Of a stretch of DNA of 64,000 nucleotides, positions 56,651 through 64,000 are shown piece after piece. Position numbers and translations under genes: made by a program. The DNA is from Setophaga petechia (Eukaryota > Chordata > Aves > Passeriformes > Parulidae). The stretch is from assembly GCA_024362935.1 (NCBI GenBank), contig JANCRA010000006.1, positions 30,931,924-30,995,923 on the forward strand, in the 5' to 3' direction. Every line of letters begins with the position of its first letter. The first letter of the stretch is position 1. The notes below the pieces were generated by a model, which saw only the letters and a list, made by a program, of their open reading frames with translations, was not told where the DNA came from and did not search any database.

Positions 56651-56936
56651 GGAGCTGAATGATCCAGAGTGCTGGAATTGTGGTGGTGGCTGCTCAGAGG
56701 AGGTTGACAGGATGGGTTTCATGTGAAGGTCACCTGCAGTGTGCCCTCTGTGATGAGCAGGCTCAGGTGTGTGGGCTGAGCTCACTTCTGACCCTGCCAG
56801 AGAGCCCTGGACTTTCCCCTTGGTGCCCTGGCATCACCCACATGGATGGTGGAGCAAGAATGGGCTTTGAACCTCCCTGGGTCTGGTGGGTGAAAGGTTT
56901 ATTCTCTCTCTCTAGTTCTCTTTGGTGTTTTGGTGC

Positions 56937-58033
56937 TGTCATGTGAGGAGCAGAGGGGCTGCTGAATTGACTCCAAGCTCTCAGAAGGCTGATATATTAT
57001 ATTATATTATATTATATTATATTATATTATATTATATTATATTATATTATATTATATTATATTATATTATATTATATTATATTATATTATATTATATTAT
57101 ATTATATTATATTATATTATATTATATTATATTATATTATATTATATTAATTTACATTACATTACATTGTATTATATTATACTATATAATATAATATTAT
57201 ATTAATATATTATATTATATTATATTACATTATATTGTATTGTATCATATTATACTATATAATATAATATTATATTATATTAATATATTATATTACATTA
57301 TATTATATTATATTACATTACATTATATTACATTGTATTATATTATACTATATATTATATTAATATATTAATATATTCTATTCTATTCTATTCTATTACA
57401 TTATATTACATTATATTGTATTGTGTTATATTACACTATATAATATAATATTATACTATATTATATTATATTACGTTACATTATATTACATTATATTATA
57501 TTACATTATATTATATTACATTATATTACATTATATTATATTATATTATATTATATTATATTATATTTACATTATATTATATTATATTTACATTATATTA
57601 TATTATACTTACATTATATTATATTATATTTACATTATATTGCATTATATTGCATTATATTACATTATACCATACCATACTATACCATACCATCATATTA
57701 TCATATTATATCATTATATGATATTATATTAAAAGAAAATTATATACCAAAATTATACTAAAGAAAGAGAAAGGAGACATCAGAAGGCTAAACAAGAATG
57801 AATAATAAAAACTCATGACAGACTCAGAGAGCCTGACACAGCTGGCTGGGATTGGCCATTAATTAAAAACAATTCACATGGCACCAATCAAAGATACACC
57901 TGTTGGTGAGCAACCTCCAGAGCACATTCCAAGCACTCAGATAATTAATGTTTACATTTCTTTGCTGAGGCTTCTCAGTTTCTCAGTAGAAAAATCCTGG
58001 AGAAGGGACTTTTCAGAAAATATCACAGTGACA
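56937..58033 (-). mobile_element. Family C-like LTR enlarged by an internal (ATATT)n array
   Basis: The left end TGTCATGTGAGG ... CTCAGAAGGCTG and the right part (CCAATCAAAGATACACCTG, ATAATTAATGTTTACATTTC, TCTCAGTAGAAAAATCC, ATCACAGTGACA end) match family C in - orientation, closest to the diverged 20666 copy. The position of the LTR's AT-rich stretch is occupied by about 740 bp of ATATT repeats. No clear target duplication. Confidence 0.7.
56990..57728. repeat. ATATT pentanucleotide microsatellite with variants, about 740 bp
   Basis: A pure run of ATATT to about 57148, then interrupted blocks with ACATT, ATACT, CTATT, ATTGT and ATATTTAC variants. A higher-order pattern near 57180-57460 repeats TATACTATATAATATAATATT. 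Located within the family C LTR. Confidence 0.95.
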
Positions 58034-59463
58034 TTGCTGTGCTGGGATGGGTGGAGTTGCAGAGCCCCCAGGGAGGGGAAGCTCTGTTGGAAATCCACAT
58101 TTCCATACGTGTGAGGATGCTCACCACAATCCCTTGAAGTGCTGTTCTTCCTAGTGGGCCTGCTTTGATCCCCTTCAAAATTCAGGATATTACTCCTTGC
58201 TTTTCTGGGAGAAGCATCTGTTGATTTTTAACTTGGTACACTGAAGGTTGTTGGGTTGGAAGAAGCTCTGGTGGATTTTGTTCCTTCTGCCTGTGTGGCT
58301 GAGATCCCCTCCCACCCTCCTGGAGCAGCAGTGGGTGCTGTTTTCCAAAAGAGCTGATTTGGATTTCCTGCAGAATGGGAGAGTGGCTGCTGAGAAAACA
58401 ATTCAAAGCAGCAATCCAACGAATGCTGGGCAATTCAGACATCATTTTTCTTCCTCACATTTCACTGCAAGGCAGGAGTAAGTGCTAAGGAAGCACAGGA
58501 GCTGTCAGTGACAGCATGTGCTGCCCACCCTGTGCTACATGGCAGGAACAAAGAATATTTTTCCTGCCTTTTATAATGATTCACTTTCCAGGAGGAGAGG
58601 GTAGGCTGCCATGTCATTTTCCTTCTGAAATGCTGTGGGCAAATGGTTTTCAGTTCCTTTCCTGACATTTTTACATAAAACATGGTTTGCTGTAGGAGTT
58701 ATTAAAGCCTCTTGGAAACAGTGGATCCAAGTACTCATTTGCAAAACTGAGGCAGAACAGATTCCAGCCTTGTCATCTGTGTAAATTCAGGGAGAATTAC
58801 AGAGGTCAAATGGTTTCAAAGCTGCTTTTAGGCAGTGGCTGCTTGTAGCCAAGTTCCTGATCCTTCTTAAGAAAGAGAGATCTTGGAAATCTCTGCCCTG
58901 CTGTGCACTGTGGAAGCAAGAGCAGTCAAATTGTGTGAGATAATTTATATTGGGAGTGTCTAAGGCAGACTGGAGTCGATTTTAGAAGGGAAGGCTTGAA
59001 AAAAGTTCAATATAAATGACTTGTCTTTGAATACTTTGTGTAGTCTCCTCTTGGGGCAGGCAGTGGAGCAGTTGTCTTGGGTGAGGAATTCTCTCCTAAA
59101 TTCCCTGTTGATCCCTGTGCTGCTGCTGGAGGCTTTACTCACCTGCAGAAGCAGGGGGGCTTGGCTTCCACATCCTGTCTGAAAATGGACAAACACTTCC
59201 CAGAGCTGTGGGAAGGTGGAGGTCAGAGTGGGAGTTCAGGCTTGACAGGAGAAAGGAGAGTTAATTGAGGGAGAGTGAAGAAATGTATGAATGGCTCTTC
59301 CTCATGCTGTAGGAAGAAAGAAATCTCTGCAGGAGCTAAACTGCTCTAAATCTCAAAAGGTGAATATGATCAAAACAATTCTCTTTCCCTGCAACTGGCT
59401 GTGGCATCAGATGGATTCTGCTCCTCTGATGCCTGCTGTTCCCAGCTGGGTCAGTCCCACCTG
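58034..59463 (+). other. Unique sequence, no gene seen
   Basis: About 1.4 kb. Short open frames only. It includes TTGAATACTTTGTGTAG at about 59027-59043, which reappears at the junction of the insertion near 60178. Confidence 0.45.
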
Positions 59464-60512
59464 CTCTGGGCAGGCACTTTCCACCTTGCAGTGCCTCAGA
59501 TCCTGCTGCTGCTTCAGGGACATGTCATTGAGGAGCTTTGAGGAAGGCAGGGCACAGAGAATGAGCTCTGGGACAGGCACTTTGCACCTTGCAGTGCCTC
59601 AGATCCTGCTACTGCTTCAGGGACATGTCATTGAGGAGCTTTGAGGAAGGCAGGGCACAGAGAATGAGCTCTGGGACAGGCACTTTCCACCCTGCAGTGC
59701 CTCAGATCCTTCTGCTGCTTCTTTTTCAAAGCAGTGTGCAGTGTCCCATCCCAGGAGGGGACAGGGACATGTCACTAAGGAGCTTTGAGGAAGGCAGGGC
59801 ACAGAGAATGAGCTCTGGGACAGGCACTTTCCACCCTGCAGTGCCTCAGATCCTGCTGCTGCTTCTCTTTCCAAGCACTGTGGAGTGTTCCATCCTAGGA
59901 GGGGACAGGGACATGTCACTAAGGAGCTTTGAGGAAGGCAGGGGCACAGAGAATGAGCTCTGAGACAGGCCCTTTCCTCAGATCTTGCTGCTGGTTCTCT
60001 TTCCAAGCACTGTGGAGTGTCCCATCCCAGGAGGGAACAGGGACATGTCATTGTATCATGACATATCATTATAGTATGATATGATATCACATTAAAATTA
60101 TATACCAAAACTATACTAAAGAAAGAGAAAGGAGACATCAGAAGGCTAAACAAGAATGAATAATAAAAACTCGTGGTTGAATACTTTGTGTAGAGCTTTG
60201 AGGAAGGCAGGGCACAGAGAATGAGCTCTGGGACAGGCACTTTCCACCTTGCAGTGCCTCAGATCCTGCTGCTGGTTCTTTTTCAAAGCAGTGTGCAGTG
60301 TCCCATCCCAGGAGGGGACAGGGACATGTCACTAAGGAGCTTTGAGGAAGGCAGGGCACAGAGAATGAGCTCTGGGACAGGCACTTTGCACCCTGCAGTG
60401 CCTCAGATCCTGCTGCTGCTTCTTTTTCAAAGCACTGTGCAGTGTCCCATCCCAGGAGGGGACAGGGACATGTCACTAAGGAGCTTTGAGGAAGGCAGGG
60501 CACAGAGAATGA
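59464..60512. repeat. Complex tandem repeat (about 102- and 148-bp units), seven copies
   Basis: Units contain GGGACAGGCACTTTCCACC, TGCAGTGCCTCAGATCCTGC, GGGACATGTCACTAAGGAGC and TTTGAGGAAGGCAGGGCACA. Long units also have a CAAAGCAGTGTGCAGTGTCC plus CATCCCAGGAGGGGACAGG block that short units lack. One unit (about 59968-60055) is truncated and followed by foreign sequence at about 60056-60194. Confidence 0.92.
60056..60194. mobile_element. Family C LTR fragment inserted in the tandem array, chimeric right junction
   Basis: ATTATATACCAAAACTATAC plus AAAGAAAGAGAAAGGAGACA plus GAAGGCTAAACAAGAATGAA matches about 57738-57815 of the neighbouring LTR almost exactly. It is preceded by TATCATTATAGTATGATATG-type AT sequence like the end of the microsatellite. 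It then continues into TTGAATACTTTGTGTAG, which matches 59027-59043, before the array resumes with AGCTTTGAGGAAGGCAGG. Confidence 0.8.
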
Positions 60513-60771
60513 GCCTGTGTTTGTGGAGCACTGAAGGAAAATCCCAACATCCTTGTGGCCACATTGGTTTCAGGGGGGCTGCATAAGGGAACAGTGGGAA
60601 TTTGTTGGGCCACTGAGCTCAGATTGGTGTCTGGCTGTTGGTGGGGTCCCTCTGGGCTCAGCTGGGGGTCAGTGCCCATTACCAAGAGCTGGGGGCTCAG
60701 GGGGGCAGAGGGCTGCCCAGGATCAGCAGTGACAGCATCCTGAGCACTGCCAGCTGGAATGGGGGGAGGGC

Positions 60772-61500
60772 AGTGCAGGAATCCTGTCCCTCTGCCCATC
60801 CCTGACAGGGCAAAGCAGGAATCCTGCCCCTCTGCCCATCCCTGTGAGGGCAAGGCAGGAATCCTGCCCCTCTGCCCATCCCTGGCAGGGCAAGGCAGGA
60901 ATCCTGCCCCTCTGCCCATCCCTGGCAGGGCAAAGCAGGAATCCTGCCCCTCTGCCCATCCCTGTGAGGGCAAGGGAAGGAATCCTGCCCCTCTGCCCAT
61001 CCCTGTGAGGGCATAGCATGAAATCCTGCCCCTCTGCCCATCCCTGTGAGGGCAAAGCAGGAATCCTGCCCCTCTGCCCATCCCTGGCAGGGCAAGGCAG
61101 GAATCCTGCCCCTCTGCCCATCCCTGGCAGGGCAAGGCAGGAATCCTGTCCCTCTGCCCATCCCTGTGAGGGCAAGGGAAGGAATCCTGTCCCTCTGCCC
61201 ATCCCTGGCAGGGCAAAGCAGGAATCCTGTCCCTCTGCCCATCCCTGGGAGGGCAAGGGAAGGAATCCTGCCCCTCTGCCCATCCCTGTGAGGGCAAGGG
61301 AAGGAATCCTGCCCCTCTGCCCATCCCTGTGAGGGCAAGGGAAGGAATCCTGCCCCTCTGCCCATCCCTGTGAGGGCAAGGGAAGGAATCCTGCCCCTCT
61401 GCCCATCCCTGTGAGGGCAAGGCAGGAATCCTGCCCCTCTGCCCATCTGCCCCTCTGCCCATCCCTGTGAGGGCAAGGCAGGAGTCCTGCCCCTCTGCCA
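60772..61500. repeat. 40-bp minisatellite, about 18 copies
   Basis: Units of GGCAGGAATCCTGCCCCTCT plus GCCCATCCCTGTGAGGGCAA with TGGCAGGGCAA and AAGGGAAGGAA variants. Some units are extended by one base. Open frames on both strands follow from the repeat. Confidence 0.95.
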
Positions 61501-62985
61501 GTCTCAGTGTCCCTGAGTGTCCCTGTCCCAGCCCAAGGACCAGGAGCAAATCCAGTAAACTCCCTGAGGTGTCAGAGCTGGAGCATGGACCAAACCCTTC
61601 TCAGAGGTGCCCTGGGACAGGAGAAGAGGCAGCAGGCACAAGTTGGAACATGAGAAATTGTGACCAGGTAAAACAGGAGAAAATTGCTGTGAACTGATCA
61701 AACTCTGGAAGCAGATCCTGGAGAAGGGGTGACACCTGTCAGATGGTCAGAGGGTCAGGATTTCTGCTCCTCTGGGTTTGCTGGGCAGAGCCCTGAGCAC
61801 CTTGCTTTGAGCAGCAGATTGGATTGGAGACTGCAGAGGTTCCTTCCCACCTGTGTGGCTCAGCAGGGTTGGCATGGACCCAGCTCCCTCAGCTCCCAGC
61901 ACTAGCTATCATCAGCCATAAATCACTTCATTGTTGAACTTTTTACTCCATTTCTTGTGAAGAAATTTTGCCCCTTCTTGGGAAGGATGCTCTGGGTTTT
62001 TTTTTTTTTTTATTATTACTTCAGACAGGTTTAGTGCTAAAATATTTCTTTAGATATTTTTTTAAGCAAGGTGGCCTCTGGCTGCAGTTAGTGTCCAGTT
62101 GGAGGGAACTGGCAGCATTATATAGCAACACTAAAGCAAATCATTCTACCTCATAGCATTATTACCTTGATCTGAAAATATCCCCAGGCTGCAATTTGTC
62201 ACTAATATTGCTTTCAGCTAAACTTATCCATACAAAAAGAAAGGAGTTAATAGAGCTGCACTTCTGTAGTTGCCATCACCATTTTTTTGGGGATGAGTTA
62301 TTGCTCAGCACATTTTACTGACCAAGCTTATAGAGTTCTTGGACCTTGAAAAATGATGCAGTGGTTTATCACAGACTCCATAAATTGTTGGACTGTGTAG
62401 CAGCAATATGTTAGACTCCTCCAGCACAGGAAAGGAAGGTGTCTGTGAAGCACAGGAAGCACAGGAAATCCACACTGCACTGGTGTGAACACGAGGTTGT
62501 GATTGCCAGCAGCACAACTGATGGAGTGGTGCTGAGCTTCACTGCTGCTTCTGTGCTTTTGCTTGTTTTATCCATGCTTAACATAATTCCAATGCTGTGA
62601 CAGTGACAATGACAGTGATATACTAGAATGTAATTCCACCTGAGACAATGCAGCTGGAATTAATAAGCTGGAGAGACAAGGCTAAGGTATTTTGTCATCA
62701 CTTTTTTCATTCAATTTTTTAAAAATTTTATTTTCCTGATGGAAGTGCTGGCAAACCCAGTGAGGGGAGTGAGCTGTGCAGCTCAGGGGATGCTCTGGGT
62801 CAGCACAGGGGGGACAGGCAGGCACTGTGGTCCCAGCAAAGGTTGCACCTGCATCATCCCTGGTGCCTGGAAGCTGAAGATGGAACTGCCATGAGCAGCT
62901 GAAGCTGGTGTGGTGACAGGAGTGTCCCGTGTCCCCATCCAAATCCCCTGCTCATGCTGTGCTGCCTCTTGCCTTTCTGGCAGAG
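61501..62985 (+). other. Unique sequence, no gene seen
   Basis: About 1.5 kb with poly(T) runs. No exon, RNA gene or array recognised. Confidence 0.45.
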
Positions 62986-63374
62986 TGTTGACAGTGGTCA
63001 CAGGGGTTTGTAGAGGATGGAAGAGTCAGGATCTTGATTCCATGATCAGAAGGCTTGATTTATTATATTATGATATATATATATATAACATTATAACTAT
63101 TCTACATAGAGATGGAAAGGAGCTTCTTCAGAAGCTGGCTCTGCTAAGAAGGAGATAGAAAGAATGAATAACAAAGGTCTGTGTCTCTGCAGAGAGCAAG
63201 AGCAGCTCCACCATGAGTGGTCAGTAAATCCAAACATCTACAGGAGACCAATCCCAGGGGACCTGTTGCATTCCACAGCAGCAGATAATAATTGTTTACA
63301 TTTGCTGCTGAAACCTCTCAGCTCCAGCAGGGAAAATCCCAAGAAATGATTTTTCACAAAGAATGTCTGTGACA
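62986..63374 (-). mobile_element. Solo LTR, family C (389 bp), antisense
   Basis: TGTTGACAGTGGTCACAGGG ... AATGTCTGTGACA with a perfect 6-bp duplication GCAGAG (62980-62985 and 63375-63380). It has a single LTR, unlike the two miniature LTR-85bp-LTR elements. Confidence 0.93.
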
Positions 63375-63405
63375 GCAGAGGAGACTCAGAGTGGCAGTGC
63401 CTTAC

Positions 63406-63483
63406 TTGCTGATAGTTTTTGGTGATGGAGTCAGAAAGGATCTGCTGCTGCAGCCTCGTGGATCTTATCTGGGGTATTGGACC
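63406..63483 (-). CDS. Candidate exon of an unidentified gene (26 codons)
   Basis: On the - strand a 78-bp open segment starts after an acceptor-like TTTGTCCTTCAG and ends at a donor-like CAA|GTAAGG, phase 0 at both ends. It reads GPIPQIRSTRLQQQILSDSI and then TKNYQQ, a polar, possibly helical stretch. I cannot assign it to a gene. A short open segment between two splice-like motifs can arise by chance in 64 kb. If TEDC1 continues past 64000, it would lie antisense inside a TEDC1 intron, which lowers its likelihood. Confidence 0.2.
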
Positions 63484-64000
63484 CTGAAGGACAAATTCAA
63501 TATCAGGGGAGAAAAGTTTGGGTGAGGAGCTTTGAAAGTCCTGAGTCATCTCTTGAAGCTCCCAGTAGTCACTAGAAAGGGCAGAGCTGCTTGAGGAGTG
63601 CCCTGTTGTGTTTTCATGCCAAAGAGAAATGAGTTCTCAGCTTCTGACAGAAAAGAAGCTTCCCACTCTTCTTTTGTGCCAAAGTACAGCTGTGGATGAG
63701 GGCTGATCCTGCAGTGCCCCAGAACTATGAAGATCTTGTGATCCCCAACTGGGATGTGCCTGCACCCACCCCTGAATCCAAAATACACTTAACCCATGCA
63801 GAAAGCCAAGGAGGACAGGAGCACTCCTCTCTCCAGCCTCACTGCTCATAAAGAAGCAGACCACAGTTAAATTCATATATTGCAGTGGCTTTTTCCAGCT
63901 GAACTGTTGCTGGAAAGCTGAACTGAACTCTGCTGCTTTTCTGCAGCTCAGGTTGTGAGGAGACTGTAGAGCTGTTTTTACAGCCTTGTAAAATTAAACT
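63484..64000. other. Right-hand edge, no gene seen
   Basis: About 500 bp of unique sequence. Open frames on the - strand (63546-63876) have no recognisable content. Confidence 0.45.

Noticed and set aside
56922..57732. Ile/Leu/Tyr-only frames of about 90-100 codons
   Set aside because: Translation of the ATATT microsatellite.
1..64000. Intact endogenous retrovirus
   Set aside because: Only LTRs were found. I saw no gag, protease, polymerase or env motifs between any pair of LTRs.

Overview
The window looks like nuclear DNA from a bird, most likely a songbird. Split coding exons with GT/AG junctions, very large introns and many short LTRs with perfect target-site duplications (TSDs) rule out bacteria and viruses. 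One LTR family (called C here, about 387 bp, TGTCACAG... ends) matches from memory a sequence very common in passerine genomes. I did not verify this by search.

One gene can be supported: TEDC1 (tubulin epsilon and delta complex 1; human C14orf80) on the + strand. Five exons with compatible phases are visible at 8092-8250, 9363-9441, 18718-18920, 36614-36772 and 44228-44326. They encode about 233 residues, the N-terminal half of the protein. The C-terminal exons were not found and probably lie beyond 64000. Exon 1 sits in a CpG island (about 7976-8420). TEDC1 works with TEDC2, delta-tubulin and epsilon-tubulin to stabilise triplet microtubules in centrioles.

Layout: 1-7975 is 5' flank, mostly tandem repeats (11-bp GA-rich, 83-bp, 99-bp, a 2.2-kb array of an 11-bp CpG-containing unit, 25-bp and an irregular 10/20-bp array). 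From 8251 to the end everything except the other four exons is intron or 3' territory. It is filled with (a) solo LTRs of at least five families and (b) more than a dozen further minisatellites with units of 16 to 176 bp. By my rough tally tandem arrays make up about a fifth of the window and LTR sequence about another fifth. No gag, pol or env region was seen.

The LTR families, named A-F for this window only, are: A (about 610 bp, 5-bp TSD), B (about 328 bp, 6-bp TSD; six copies clustered at 28-43 kb), C (about 387 bp, 6-bp TSD; including two LTR-85bp-LTR miniature elements), D (about 598 bp, 6-bp TSD), E (715-1027 bp, 6-bp TSD, with an internal 45-bp repeat carrying the poly(A) signal) and F (one tentative copy).

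The most notable observations are the two miniature family-C elements, which resemble TRIMs (terminal-repeat retrotransposons in miniature), and the family-E LTRs whose AATAAA-bearing block is present in 9, 4 and 2 copies. Others are the methylation-type decay in the 11-bp CpG array, the dense local clustering of family B, and an apparent templated insertion near 60.1 kb. No new enzymatic or defence system is visible.
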